DNA from: Manduca sexta
Lineage: Eukaryota; Arthropoda; Insecta; Lepidoptera; Sphingidae
Direction: 5' to 3'
DNA length: 64,000 nucleotides
Assembly: GCF_014839805.1 (NCBI RefSeq)
Contig: NC_051138.1
Location: 9,546,983-9,610,982, forward strand
The position numbers were made by a program, and so were the translations under genes. Shown in pieces: positions 12,011 to 24,487 of this stretch. The notes under the pieces were generated by a model. The model was given only the letters and a program-made list of their open reading frames with translations, made no database searches and had not been told where the DNA came from. Position 1 is the first letter of the stretch, and every line of letters starts with the position of its first letter.

Positions 12011-12548
12011 AGATGACATTTTTCACATTGTTATTCTTGTATTTGAAGTAGTTTATATCTACTACAAATTAAAACAAGAGTTTATTATTGAAACAAAACA
12101 GGCTTCAATTTGGTGAATATCGACCAATGTAAAATTATGAATTGCGTCAATACTCTGGAAATTTAAGAAAAATACAAAGATATCTGTAGATATTTTTGAT
12201 TAAGTTATAACTGCAGTATGAATTTTATTTGAAAATCTAATTACTATTGTGAATGCCGAGAATTTCCTGAGAATAAAACCATCATTAATATTAATTTTTA
12301 TAAGTGCGTATATATATATATACTACTCAGCATTATATATACGCAGTTATATAAATTAATATGTTTTTATTTTTGTTGAATTGAAAGTGGTCATCATTTA
12401 TATTTAATTTTGTTACATAATTGTAACAAAATTAAATTGAATTCGTTAGAATTTATTGAGCTTAAACTCATCACAGTTGCAATGCTTAATTATACTAGTG
12501 GTCGTCCAGAAGTCAAAATGCAACCGTCGAATTGAATATACCTATTTG
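12011..12548. other. AT-rich spacer with two hairpins
   Basis: No gene. It holds a GCGTATATATATA / TATATATACGC pair around 12306-12345 and a 15-base perfect inverted pair (12402-12416 and 12423-12437) with a 6-base loop. Confidence 0.55.
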
Positions 12549-13098
12549 TCCTACTAATATCATAAATGCCAAAGTTTGTAAGGATGGATGTATGGACGTA
12601 TGTATGGATGTATGTTTGTTCCTCTTTCACGAAAAAACTACTGTACGGATTTGGATGAAACTTTACAGTAATATTGGTTATACTTCAGAATAACATATAG
12701 GCTAAAATTTATAATGGTTTTATGTAATTTGGTCATAATATAACAATACATATCAAGTAAGTCGGAAAAAGGGCTATATTGGCGTACGTGCGCCTTCACC
12801 ATTGGAGTTAAGCAAAGATAATGTACCGTAGGATTGTTTGTCCTAAATAGTTCTAAATAAAAGTCCGCGACAGCATATATCTACCTTTTATGTGGAAGCC
12901 CCTATGGCCGAAATAGTGAGCCATTTCTGTCTGTCTGTATGTTATCGACATTCTTACAATCTACTGAACGGATTATTACGAACTTACGTATGTAGATAGT
13001 TGACCATAGGAAGGAAGATATTTTCCTGGGACAATATATAGCGGGACTTTTATCCCGGAAAACTCTCTCACGTGGGCGAAGCCGCGAGCAAAATCTAA
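12549..13098 (+). mobile_element. Helitron-like non-autonomous element
   Basis: The 5' end begins TCCTACTAATATCATAAATG and the 3' end has the GC-rich stretch GGGCGAAGCCGCGAGC just before CTAA, followed by T. TC at the 5' end, a hairpin-like GC segment and CTRR at the 3' end are Helitron hallmarks. The 5' flanking base is G rather than the usual A. There is no coding capacity. Similar 3' ends occur elsewhere in the window. Confidence 0.6.
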
Positions 13099-13243
13099 TA
13101 GTGTATAAATCTTATTTTTCTGCGCTCCTCCGCAATGTGATTTTTAATTATGCTAAATCTCACACTCGTTCGTGCGCGCAATGTGCTTACAAAGAGGTAC
13201 AAAGTTTATTTTCTTATTACTATTTAGTTACGGTATAACAGTT

Positions 13244-13372
13244 ATATTTAAATTAAACTATTTTACGGATTTTATCGCGGTTTTAATATTTTATATTTCT
13301 CCCGACGGTTCGAAGACTTTGCAGCCTTCATGGTCACGGGGGGGACTCCGTAAAATAGTTTAATTTAAATAT
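13244..13372. mobile_element. Miniature element with 26-bp perfect inverted repeats
   Basis: The arms at 13244-13269 and 13347-13372 are perfect reverse complements. The 77-bp core contains CCCGACGGTTCGAAGAC, GC-richer than the flanks. I see no target duplication. The fold-back shape suggests a miniature DNA element. Confidence 0.6.
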
Positions 13373-14079
13373 TTAACGTTTGCGTAAATTTAAGAAATCA
13401 TTTTAACAATGTTATTTTGAAATGGGATCGGACAGTGAATAAACAATTTAAAAAATAAATAAATAATTAATAGGAGTGATATTGCTTAAATTTATGCTTA
13501 ATTGTATATTACGCAACTGTGTAGTTTAATGAAATAAATATTTACTGTACTTAAGATATTTCCACTTGAATAAACTAAATATGTAAATGATCTTTCGCGA
13601 AATGAAAGAATAAACATACTTATTTTCTATTTAATAATATAAACTTACGTTCAGACATTTTGATTTAAAGCAGTTTTTTGTAAAATAGAAACTGCTTTCG
13701 ATAATATAAATGCAAATATATTCATATAAGACTAGTGACGGGTATTAGATTTGGGAAAACAAAATGATGATTCTGAATATGTAAAAAGAAAACAAATAAA
13801 CAGTGCGAAGTTTTAAAACGAAATGTTTAAAAATCTATATTTCATTACAATATTTACAGCGCTGTTTTCCAACTAGCTATTTTTCGTTTAAAATAGAGCT
13901 CCAATCTAGCTTACAAAAAAATAAAAAATGGGAGACTCTTTTTTGACATTCAGCCATCTTAAAAGGCTTTGGTTTAGTGGTTAAGAAATAAAAAAAACGG
14001 CAAATACTATTGCGTTTAATATTTCACACTTGTATCTTATTTACCGCCCAAGTCAGCATTATATTATCCTGACACCACA
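13373..14079. other. AT-rich non-coding stretch
   Basis: Nothing recognisable: no long frame, no repeat pair found within the window. Confidence 0.5.
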
Positions 14080-14573
14080 TTATGTCCCACTTAGTGAACT
14101 ACCGAAGCATACGACCAAAGAGCTTGGTTAGCTCCAATTCTTGTGCGTTTGGTGCCCACATCAAATGCACGCATGGGGGGCAATCCATGCATGGACGTAG
14201 AAACACATTTGCCGCGACCCCAGCCACACATTTCAGTGTGTTTACCTCATGGTTGCTAAATATACATTGAGGCCTATAAGGATTCGCGAACATTTCCCCT
14301 CCCTCTCCCTTCCAACTATCCTGAGATGGCTCCTTCTCCTTCCTCGTCTCTTCCTTCCCCGTATTCCCTCCGTTCTTCCTCCCAGGCCCTGAGACCGGAT
14401 AGCCGTGGGTCGCCAGCACACCGTCCGCTGGTACCCTCGGTGATAACGATAGGGCCTACCAACTCTTCACAGGAACTGCCGTAGTTGCTAAGCCGGGGGA
14501 TAGCTTTTACACCGTTCGCAGTTTCACTGCGTACCCCCGGTGATAACAACGCAGATCTCTAAAAAAAAAAAAA
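14080..14573 (+). mobile_element. Retroelement 3' region with poly(A) tail
   Basis: A GC-rich segment ends in GATCTCT and then 12 A (about 14561-14573). It includes a pyrimidine-rich stretch (14297-14380) and two related CGGTGATAAC motifs (around 14440 and 14540). The tail and composition point to the 3' end of a non-LTR retrotransposon. No reverse transcriptase is left, so the clade is not known. Confidence 0.55.
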
Positions 14574-14605
14574 CAATAGCTCCATTATTAATGATTTATA
14601 AAGAT

Positions 14606-14705
14606 ACTGAAACAGTATTAAACTAGTATATGTCCAGAAAACACGGCTTGAAAAAGTACGAACTGAAACAGTATTAAACTAGTATATGTCCAGAAAACAC
14701 GGCTT
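14606..14705 (+). repeat. Tandem duplication, 44-bp unit at 56-bp spacing
   Basis: The segment 14606-14649 is repeated exactly at 14662-14705 (starting ACTGAAACAGTATTAAAC). The 12 bases between are unique. It is a simple local duplication. Confidence 0.8.
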
Positions 14706-15853
14706 AAAATAAATAGTGAGATCATGATCTAGTTGTGATCCATTACATTAACAAACAGAGCTAAAAGTGATTTTAATAACTTGTTAGAGCTGATGCATTC
14801 ATGCTTTAGAAAAGACTTTATAAATATCACAAGGATCCTATAAATTCTTGTTGCAGTTAGCGTAAATTAATCCGTATAACAATATCATCCGATGTTGTTA
14901 TTCGCACAACACAATTCAATGTGAATAGGAATCCTTGATATTTTCCTTACGTCTAAAACAGGTAAACATAAAACATAATGACACCCCTCTGCGCTCAATT
15001 AAGCGCTTTTATGTCCAGACCTTTTATCTAATCTAATGCCATAGGTGGTACTATACAATATAGGTATTGTGTGTATCTATAGAAAATGGCGTTACGTTAC
15101 AAAAGGTCTGCAATTTTATAAGTTTAATTAGGCTACGTGCAGAAATGAACTTGTTGCCGAATTCCACTACTCTATTAGGAAACTGAGAAATTGAAGTTAC
15201 TGAAGTAATTAATAATTATAATTTTATGCGTATACGCGACACCTTAAAATGCAAATAGGCCAAGTATCCATTGGCAAGCACATTAAAAGGCGGATTGAAA
15301 TATAAAAAATATTTAGCAATAGACGCAATCGTAAACACCCGGCCACAGCTGCGCGCAACATCATTCCGGGAATACCGAACATGATATCTGAGAAATAGTG
15401 TGAAATTTTAGCACTGGCACGTCATTTACTTCCAAAGTCTTGCTGCGACTCTACGGGCAACCAATGTCGCCGTAAACCACAGAGAGTTAATAATGTATAT
15501 TAGTTTTGTTTCAGTTAAAGGAAGTTCAAATCATAAGACTGGCTAAACGATGTTTATTACGGTCTTTATTTATTGCTAAACGCTACAATCCACCCTCGAC
15601 AATAATCTTTGTACGTTAGACGGGTTCGCCCGTTTCAGTAGTTACCTATTTATTTTGTGGCTTAACAAACAGCACTGTTTAATCTTTGTTACCTATTAAA
15701 AAGTGTTTTGACAACTTTTCGTTACACTTTTATTTATGCATATATTTTAGAAGGGTCACGGGATTTTGTAAACTTACATCGGCTTAAATCAAATAACATT
15801 GCTATTCGTTTACGCTTAGCTATCCCTGTATTTTTCGACAACATATGAGATTA
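14706..15853. other. Non-coding stretch before the Copia element
   Basis: No gene or clear repeat seen. It is the immediate left flank of the LTR retrotransposon. Confidence 0.5.
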
Positions 15854-15858
15854 AACTT
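15854..15858 (+). repeat. Target-site duplication, left (AACTT)
   Basis: AACTT directly precedes the 5' LTR and is repeated at 20071-20075 directly after the 3' LTR. A 5-bp duplication is standard for Copia-type integration. Confidence 0.9.
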
Positions 15859-16034
15859 TGTTGGAGATTGTAACCTTCGTCGTGACTTATTATTTTTTAT
15901 ATGTTCTATTTTTAGAACTAATTGTATTTTGTTTGCCATAGTTACTTCTCTTTAGTCCGAAATAAACACTCATGTCAATAACATCTTTTACTAACTTTAT
16001 TTAATTACTAAGAACATATACCATATTTACAACA
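15859..16034 (+). repeat. 5' long terminal repeat of the Copia element
   Basis: The 176-bp LTR begins TGTTGGAG and ends TTTACAACA. It matches the 3' LTR except for two single-base length changes in T runs. It includes AATAAA (in GTCCGAAATAAAC), a likely polyadenylation signal. A primer-binding site should follow directly; the sequence there is CGTTATCAGCACGAACG, tRNA not identified. Confidence 0.95.
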
Positions 16035-16088
16035 CGTTATCAGCACGAACGTTCCCCTGCGTCGATCACATCTTTTCCATTTCCTTGT

Positions 16089-19000
16089 TTGAGGATAAAA
16101 GATGGATATCCGACTTGGAAGTTCAAGATGCGAAATTACCTTATCCATGAGGATTTATGGGAAACAATTAGTGGATACCGAGATGGCGACACAACCCCTG
16201 CCTCTACAAAGGTACGCAAAGACGCAAAGGCATTAGCAAAGATATGCTTATCAGTAGAAGGTGCAGCGATAACCCATATAAGATGTGCGAAAACTGCATC
16301 TGAGGCATGGACTTGTTTGCAAAAGCCTTTGAAGATAAGGGAATAGGACGAAGATTATTTTTGGAGCGTAGACTGTACAGGTTGAGTCTATCAGAGTTCA
16401 AAAATATTGAACTATATATTAACGCAGTTATGTCAACCGCACAGGATCTTGCGGATATTGATGTAGTCATAGAGGACAAGTCTATTGCTGCAATACTTTT
16501 GGGAGGTCTAACTCCAAGGTATGAACCTCTCATTATGGCTTTAGAAAATTGCAATGTAGACGTGACTACAGAGTTGGTGAAAACAAAACTGCTTAATGAA
16601 ATGTCCAAAGATGTGGCTACGTCATTAGACTCTGTTTTTCATGCGAAGAAGAAGCCTAAGTCAATGAAGAAGAATATAGTTTGTTATGAGTGCAAGACAC
16701 CTGGACATAAGAGACCAGACTGTCCACTGAGAAACAAGAAGGAGAAAGGCAATGCGGTAAATACCAATGATACGATATTTACGACTCCTAATACTTCTGG
16801 AAACCCAAGAAAGGACATATTTTATGTAGATTCAGGTTGTACTAGACACATGACTTCTAGACGGGACTGGTTTCAGAATATCTCGATACAGAATCAAGGT
16901 ACTGTTACTGTCGCAAATGGAGAACAGATTAAGTGCTGCGGAATTGGAAATATTTCAATAAACACGCCCGAGAACGTGGTCAACAATATTAGTGATGTTG
17001 CTTATATACCAGATTTGAAAGCTAGTTTGTTATCTGTATATAAAACTGTTGAAAAGGGTTTTATTTGTGTTTTTGATAAAAATGGATGTAACTTTTATAA
17101 ATCTGATACTTTTAATTTTACAGGTGAATCTGTTGCTCATGCCTCGCCCTGTGGTGGACTGTACGTTTTAGATGGTACTGTAAATGTTTCCGAGAATGTG
17201 GCGGATAATTTTTTGACACAAGATGTGCACTCTGACTGTCAGGATAGTTATCAAATTTGGCATAAGAGGTTAGGACATTTGTGTCGTATAGGCATGAACC
17301 AACTGAAAAATCACAAGGTAGGTATAAAGTATACAGGAGTAGATAAAACTAGTTGTATCGCTTGCGTGGAAGGTAAACAAGCAAGAAAACCTTTCAAAAG
17401 GTTAGTGTTTAATAGGGCTACTTCCTTTGGAACTGATCCATATGGATTTGATGGGACCGGTGTCTACAACTTCTTTTCAAGGAAATAGATATATGTTGAC
17501 AATAGTAGACGATTATACGCGAAAAGTGTTTGCTTATTTTATTTCTTCTAAAACAGAAGTCAAAGATATATTTTGTGTGTTTCAATGTTTTGTTGAAAAT
17601 CAGTTAGATAAAACAATTAAAGCAATTAGGACTGATGGAGGTAAGGAGTTCGTGAATAAAGAGTTTGTTGATTATCTTGCTTCAAAAGGTATAGAACATC
17701 AAACAACGACGCCTTATAGTCCTCAGCAAGTTGGAGTAGCGGAACGCACCCATCGTTCGGTTACAGAAAAGGCAAGAACGTTGCTAGCTGAAAGTTCACT
17801 ACCGAAAGCATTCTGGCAAGATGCATTCCAAGTTGCCATTTACCTTAAGAATAGGTCTCCTCATCGAGCCTTATGTGGACAAATTCCTTATGACAAATGG
17901 TATGGACGAAAAGGTGATCTTAGCCATCTAAAAGTGTTTGGTTGTAGAGCTCTAGTCCATATACCTTCGTGTCACAGGAAAAAGTTAGATGTCAAGGCAC
18001 AGGAAGCAATTTTCGTCGGTTATTCTGAAAATCCAGGCACTTATATTTTTAGGGACCCTGCTAACCCACGAAAAGTTATTATATCCAGAGATGCAACCTT
18101 TTTTGAAAATTGCTTTACAGCGCTAAAGCAGAAGCAATCTGAGTCTGTCGCAGAGTCAGAATCTATATTGTTATTTGATGAGCAAAAAGAGATTGAGTCT
18201 GAGTTTGATCATGACTGTCAATTCTATGACTGTGATGAGAGTATCAGCCCGGCGGCTGAAGCAACTTTACCAGTAAATCTAGAAAGTGCAAAAGAGTCAG
18301 TGACTCTGGAACAGCGAGAGTCTCTCAGTGACTTAAGGCTGCCTAGTGTGGAAGAAGTGACAGCGAATTTGGAACAGGAATCGCACCCTGAGCGCAGATA
18401 CCCTTCCAGAGACAGAAAAACAACAAATTTTTATAAAGCTTACAATACGTCAATGGTAGATTCTAATGAACCTACGACATATTACGAAGCTACTCATGCC
18501 GATGATGCTGATAAGTGGCAACATGCTATGGTTGATGAGTATAGTTCCTTAAGGAAACTCCATACATGGAATTTAGTAGATAGACCTAACAAAAGGTTAT
18601 ACCATGTAAATGGATTTACAAAATTAAAAGGGATGCTTATGGTAATATTACCAAGTATAAAGCGAGACTCGTCGTCAAAGGTTTTCATCAAGTTGAAAGT
18701 GTAGACTACAAGGAGACGTTCGCACCAGTGATTCGTCATTCTTCCCTCCGCACGTTGTTTGCGATAGCTGCAGATATGAAGTTGAGAATGAAGCACTTAG
18801 ATGTCGATACAGCTTTCCTTAACGGAGATTTAGAAGAAGAAGTTTTCATGGAGCAACCTCTTGGTTTTATTCAAAAGGTAAAGAAAACAAAGTTTGTTTA
18901 TTGAAGAAATCTCTTTACGGTCTTAAACAGGCACCGCGAGCTTGGAATAAAAAGTTAAATGAAACGCTTTCTAAAATAGGTTTCATAGGAACTCCTTCCG

Positions 19001-19846
19001 AACCTTGTGTGTATACTAAACTTTTGGTAAAGAACTTGTAATATTAGGAATCTTTGTTGATGACATAATAGTCTTCTTTAATTCTGATTTGACATTTGAC
19101 ACTGTCAAGAATGATTTGTCGAAATATTTTTCATTAAAAGATCTCGGAATATTGAAATGTTATTTGGGACTACAAGTTGAAAGTGATTCCGAGAGTATAA
19201 GGTTGAACCAGCGAAATTATATTCTTTCTATATTAGAAAAATTTAATATGAAGGATTGTAAGGCCGTGGATACTCCATTAATTAAAAAAAATTACTAAAG
19301 AACACTGGAATGCTGCTAAAAGGATTCTGCAATACCTAAAAGGTACCCTAAACTATTCATTGGTTTACAGGAAGAATAGAGAACCTTTAAAAGGGGTTTT
19401 TGACGCAGACTGGGCAAACTGTCCAATCGACAGAAGGTCATACACCGGTTATGTTTACAAGTTAAGTGGAGGTCCAGTATCATGGAATCAAGAAGCAACC
19501 TACTGTTGCGTTAAGTTCGGCCGAGTCAGAATATATGGCATTAGCGTCTGCCACGAAGGAAGCGTGTTACTTACGTCGGTTTATATACGAGATAACAGGT
19601 ATACTTTGTTCAGTTAACTTAGCTTCTGACAGCCAAAGTGCCATTAATCTTGTTCGAAATCCTGTACACCACAGCAGGACGAAGCATATAGATACTAGGT
19701 TTCACTTTTATTAGGAAAAGGTATCTAATAATATTGTTAAGTTAGAATATATAAAAAGTAACGATATGCCTGCTGATGTACTAACGAAGGCCCTCGGACC
19801 TCTAGCACACAAACGATGTGTAGTTAACTTAGGTTTAGAAACTTAA
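16089..19846 (+). pseudogene. Broken Copia gag-pol polyprotein gene
   Basis: Visible in order: a gag stretch (YPTWKFKMRNYL, from about 16100; no clear ATG); zinc knuckle CX2CX4HX4C (16683-16724); aspartic protease motif YVDSGCTRHM (about 16820); integrase HHCC zinc region (17260-17370) and D-D-E core (VDDYT near 17508, TDGGKEF near 17632, E in VAERTH near 17740); reverse transcriptase (18600-19285) with FVDD at about 19056; RNase H (about 19360-19700; DADWANC, ALSSAESEYMA, DSQSA). Frame breaks: A run 16321-16324, near 17424, GG 18595-18596, GG 18877-18878, T run 19022-19025, 19486-19493 and 19706-19720. At the A run 19284-19291, sequence joining reverse transcriptase to RNase H is missing, a true deletion. 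It encoded the enzymes for particle formation, reverse transcription and integration; as given it cannot make a full polyprotein. Confidence 0.93.
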
Positions 19847-19883
19847 TTATTTTATTTGCTTTGTTTCTGTCACAACTGCGATT

Positions 19884-19892
19884 AAGGGCGGC
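19884..19892 (+). promoter_or_regulatory. Polypurine tract of the Copia element
   Basis: AAGGGCGGC lies immediately upstream of the 3' LTR start (TGTTGG at 19893). In LTR elements this is where plus-strand DNA synthesis is primed. The C within it is tolerated in Copia relatives. Confidence 0.6.
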
Positions 19893-20070
19893 TGTTGGAG
19901 ATTGTAACCTTCGTCGTGACTTATTATTTTTTATATGTTCTATTTTTAGAACTAATTGTATTTTGTTTGCCATAGTTACTTCTCTTTTAGTCCGAAATAA
20001 ACACTCATGTCAATAACATCTTTTTACTAACTTTATTTAATTACTAAGAACATATACCATATTTACAACA
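19893..20070 (+). repeat. 3' long terminal repeat of the Copia element
   Basis: 178 bp, from TGTTGGAG to TTTACAACA, followed by AACTT (20071-20075). It is two bases longer than the 5' LTR, one extra T in each of two T runs; no substitution was seen by eye. Confidence 0.95.
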
Positions 20071-20295
20071 AACTTACTTGACAGTTATACGTATAACTAG
20101 TTGTGGTCGCGACTGAATCAGTGACGTAAGCCCGGGCAGCACTTATAATCTTAACAAAATTTAAACTTCTTGCATGTAGCAGTATTTTGGGGGCCAGTAC
20201 ATTTCTTTGTGTTTTGTTGTAATTTTTTTTCTCTCATCCTGCTCATAACAGCAATACAAACGTAGGCGCTAATATTTTTTTCCTCAATATTCTTT

Positions 20296-20795
20296 NNNNN
20301 NNNNNNNNNNNNNNNNNNNNNNNNNNNNNNNNNNNNNNNNNNNNNNNNNNNNNNNNNNNNNNNNNNNNNNNNNNNNNNNNNNNNNNNNNNNNNNNNNNNN
20401 NNNNNNNNNNNNNNNNNNNNNNNNNNNNNNNNNNNNNNNNNNNNNNNNNNNNNNNNNNNNNNNNNNNNNNNNNNNNNNNNNNNNNNNNNNNNNNNNNNNN
20501 NNNNNNNNNNNNNNNNNNNNNNNNNNNNNNNNNNNNNNNNNNNNNNNNNNNNNNNNNNNNNNNNNNNNNNNNNNNNNNNNNNNNNNNNNNNNNNNNNNNN
20601 NNNNNNNNNNNNNNNNNNNNNNNNNNNNNNNNNNNNNNNNNNNNNNNNNNNNNNNNNNNNNNNNNNNNNNNNNNNNNNNNNNNNNNNNNNNNNNNNNNNN
20701 NNNNNNNNNNNNNNNNNNNNNNNNNNNNNNNNNNNNNNNNNNNNNNNNNNNNNNNNNNNNNNNNNNNNNNNNNNNNNNNNNNNNNNNNNNNNNNN
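20296..20795. other. Assembly gap (500 N)
   Basis: Exactly 500 undetermined bases. A round number normally denotes a scaffold join of unknown size, so distances across it should not be trusted, and the Copia right flank and the sequence from 20796 may not be truly adjacent. Confidence 0.98.
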
Positions 20796-22188
20796 TTACA
20801 ATCGGACAAGTTGGTGCTAGTACACTTCCAAACACATTTTGCTTGACCGGTCTAATGTCCCGAGATATTTAGACACGCCCCTGTCTCATATTTCACCAAT
20901 TACGACAGTTTTGGAGATGTGCGAAAGGAACAGCAGATAACTATTATTGTTTACTTTAGTTGTATTTTACTGATTGACGACGCGCACGCAACTATTGAGT
21001 ACCAGTAGTATTTTGCTCACAATTATTTTTTCGTTTACGGACACCGATATCTTGCCACTACGTAGACTTATGTTCGTTTACTGGACTCTTAATTACTTAG
21101 TCGCCGACCCGTCATGTGACTACTGCACCATGGATTATATATTCCGGGAATTAAATATTACAGTAAGTAAATCAGTCATACTATACTATATAATATTTTA
21201 ATATTAATTTTAACTAGTGGACGTTAATATGCGTGGGAAAAATATCGTCAGCGCAGAGAACTAATAATTAAAATTTTGCAGTTTTGAGAAAATCGCGGTT
21301 TATGGCTTTTTTAATTATTGGTCATCATAATTAATTATATTTAAAGCCAACATAGACCACCTTTTTAAGCTCTTTTAAATATAATTATAATATTATTGAG
21401 TTTTGATGAATACTTATTCCTTTAATTGTGTAAAACAGACTTCAATATGCTACTTATTATATTTTATATTAATCCTTAAGTTATCCTATCTATCGTAGGG
21501 TCAAATATGATTACCGTCATTGGTGTGTTTTTTGCCAAAAATTAACATAGTGCTATTAATCATACTTGTAGTAATCTATGTAGTATGTTATTTAAGTTGC
21601 TTTACGTATAATCAAATGTCAAAATATTGAAAAGAATTATAATTGGAAAACTAAAAAGTACTCAATGCAAAAATAAACTACTTCGACGGGTATACTCACT
21701 ATAGTTATAGGTGTTACCTATCTTTTCTTGATCTCAGTTAAAAATTCAGATTTTCGATATTGAAACAGCAGTAGCATTAAGCGTAACTTTTACCGTCGAC
21801 TTTTAATAGTAAACTCTAATTTAACGTTGGGAATATATTAAGACAGGCCGGTAAGCCTTTTAGTCCAGTCAATAAGCTCAAAAAGGTGTCAATTTATGTA
21901 TTATAAAGATCCAAAAATATGAGTGATAGCTCATTCGATTTGGATAACATGACGTCTAGAAAAATAATCTTTAGTGTTCATTGGCACTTAAAAATACAAT
22001 TGTTATTAAGAGGATAAAGAGGTTCTTCGATAACTTAAAAATATTAATATTTAAGAAATAAGGAGGAAATTTCCAATTTAAAGAAGTCACGACGCCCGAA
22101 ATTCTATCTCCTTTATTAATAATTTTTATTTAATGCCAAAAATATAGACGAGTATAAATAATTTATTGATAGGTGATAATTTGTTTTT
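20796..22188. other. AT-rich stretch with a possible splice donor
   Basis: Mostly non-coding. A frame from about 20974 to 21172 ends at AATATTACAGTAAGTA, a good donor consensus (cut after ACA at about 21172). The protein in it (for instance DYCTMDYIFRELN) is not recognised and it has no clear start. Weak exon candidate only. Confidence 0.3.
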
Positions 22189-22435
22189 ATTACAGTAATA
22201 TTGCATAGCCAACATTTTTATTGCTGCACATGTGCAGTATAAAATGTGTAAAGATTTCACATAAAAAGGGTCTTTGTTAGAGGACGACATTTTTTTATGT
22301 TTTTGTTAACCCCGGTTCCACGTCGACGCCTTTATCGGAAAGCGGCGTCCATTGTTTATTGAATTTAGACGAGTTTAAAGATTTTAAGTAGTGGTATTAC
22401 GATTTCTTACTAGAGTAATTAACTATGTCGGCGCG
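22189..22435 (+). repeat. About 224-bp repeat unit, forward copy
   Basis: This unit begins near TATTGCATAGCCAACATTTT and includes TTATTGCTGCACATGTGCAG and a GACGCCTTTATCG segment. Its reverse complement occurs in tandem at 23728-24070. The forward and reverse arms lie about 1.3 kb apart. Confidence 0.6.
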
Positions 22436-22792
22436 TTTGTAAGATCTGCTTATAGACGTTTAAGTTCCACCCAGTTTAACCCAGAGGTTTCTGTTATTAT
22501 TGTTTCTTTTACAACTACACAATATGTAGCACTGAATTAAAGTAGAATTACAATCCGATTTAATGCAAATTTGGGATTTTTATCTCAATAAAATGTGTGC
22601 AATTATGGAAAACAGAGCTGATTTTTTTACTTAATTTGGATTATTTCGTACTTGACCCACGTATTTTGTGTCGGCCGCACTGGCGTTCTGCTCCCATATA
22701 AATTTTATTATTTTGGCACTGTAGTCATTACGTTAAAATATTATTAGAATAATAGATTTTAGTAATTAATATATAAATTAATTGTATTACAG

Positions 22793-22904
22793 AGAACCAC
22801 TGTCCCTCGATGGATACACTAGGATACGGATGAGAGCTCCATCGCTAACCGATCCAGAGCGCACACTCTACTCAACCTGCCTGCTGAGCGTATCAAACTT
22901 GTAA
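22793..22904 (+). CDS. Possible terminal exon of an unknown gene
   Basis: A GC-richer island in AT-rich DNA follows the acceptor TTGTATTACAG (AG at 22791-22792). After one leftover base, a frame stays open for 36 codons (EPLSLDGYTRIRMRAPSL is the beginning) to TAA at 22902-22904. That phase requires the previous exon to end with two bases of a codon. The donor at about 21172 ends on a complete codon, so it does not pair with this frame. A short open frame at this base composition can arise by chance. No family is recognised. Confidence 0.25.
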
Positions 22905-23727
22905 TGAATACAATTAAATCATATCACTGAAGTAACAAAAAATGTGTTTTATTTACATGGACTTTCACTACGAAATTACATTTTACATGTGTATCTCATT
23001 ATTTGTTGGTGTTGCAAATATATTATCTACTATATTCGATTTAAACTTTTGATAATTATATATCGTAGCGATATGTGCGTGAGCCTCATCCACTGTTTCA
23101 CAAAACGAGCCTATTGAAATAAATAATTTTATTTGAAAGATTTGATTGTGAGATTTAAAAAATATTTACTTTAAATATTACACTTAAAATGAACTCTGCA
23201 AATATAAACGTTATTACATTTGGAAGGCATCCCGAAAAAAGTTAAGTAATCAAAAATCTTGTTTAGTTATCTCTGAAAATAATTACTGCGAATAACATTT
23301 TTTTCAAATTTTCTTATTTTTAAATTTTTCCCTTTATATCCGCAAATGATAATAATAACACTTACTTATGTAAAAAAACAGGTAGTTATATCTTTTGACG
23401 AATCGTGAAATTATTTGTATGAATTACTCAGCCATGACTTTTCTTTCTTATTTTTCTTATCAATGAAGGGTCTAAAATTATTATTGTAATGACTCCAAGT
23501 TACTAATTTTTGGCACATTATTATTCAATAAGTTTGAGGTTGGTTGGAATTTATTCGAAACAAAAAACCAGCGCCCATACAAAAACGGACATGTCCTTTA
23601 AAAAGTAAATAAAATGTTCAAAAAGCATAAAAAAAATCAATAACTGTAAGTTGATTATAGACTTTGGGTTTTAACTCAGCGAAAACTAAATAATTGGCTA
23701 AAGAAAGTAACTAAAATTTACAAACTG

Positions 23728-24070
23728 GACATGTGCAGCAATAAAATGTTAGCCTTGCAAATATTACTGTAATAAGAATTCAAATCAACGCCTACACTTA
23801 TAATCTTTAAATGCCTATAAATTCAATAGCATAACAATCGACTCAGTTTAACGATAAATGCGTCCACGTAAGACCGGTGTCAATACAAACATTGATAAAA
23901 AATGCGCTCTTTAACAAACCATTTTTATGTGATATATTTATTCTTTTCAAACAACATCTGCAGCAATAAAAATGTTGGCCTTTCAATATTACTCTAATAA
24001 AAGCATATTACCGCCTACACATAAAATCTTTAAACTCGCCTCAAATTCAATAAATAATAATCGCTGCATA
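23728..24070 (-). repeat. About 224-bp repeat unit, reverse tandem copies
   Basis: GCAGCAATAAAATGTTAGCC at about 23735 and GCAGCAATAAAAATGTTGGC at about 23959 begin successive units 224 bases apart, each followed by a TCTTTAAA stretch and a TCAATA stretch. The second unit is partial. They are inverted relative to 22189-22435. Confidence 0.6.
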
Positions 24071-24487
24071 TCGATAAATAGTCAAATTAACTACTTCAAC
24101 AAGGTGTTAAATAGTTCAAATTAGGATGAAAAAAAGGTATTTCGTTATTAACTCAAAAACTATTCATATTTAAGATAAAAAAAGATCATTAAGAGGAAAT
24201 AAAAAACAATATCTCCAAGAAGCTAATAATTTTAGGTCAATTATTTTAACTTTAATGTTAATACATATTTGTAAATACAGAGATTGGAATAAAATGTTAT
24301 CGTCTAAGTTTTGAAATTAAAAAAATAACAATTCAAATAATGAAATCTATTAACTATGATTTATTATTATAATATGTATTATTGAACGAATTGAATAAAC
24401 TGAACAGTTTAAATTTTACGATTCAAAATTCAATCATAATATTATGCAGCCATTGAATTTATTTAATAAATTAATTATAGACTATCA

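Larger units (their letters stand above)
15859..20070 (+). mobile_element. Copia-type (Ty1/copia) LTR retrotransposon
   Basis: A 4.2-kb element with paired LTRs, a 5-bp AACTT duplication and the Copia gene order: nucleocapsid zinc knuckle, protease, integrase, reverse transcriptase, RNase H. A polypurine stretch (AAGGGCGGC, 19884-19892) sits just before the 3' LTR. The near-identical LTRs point to a recent insertion, yet the coding region is broken in many places and lacks part of the region between reverse transcriptase and RNase H. Most breaks are run-length changes, so some may not be biological. Confidence 0.95.

Noticed and set aside
20243..20835. Long frames across the gap
   Set aside because: They consist almost wholly of undetermined bases.
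20974..22904. Joining the donor at about 21172 to the acceptor at 22792 as a two-exon gene
   Set aside because: The joined phase gives a stop after about nine codons; the longer frame needs a different donor phase.
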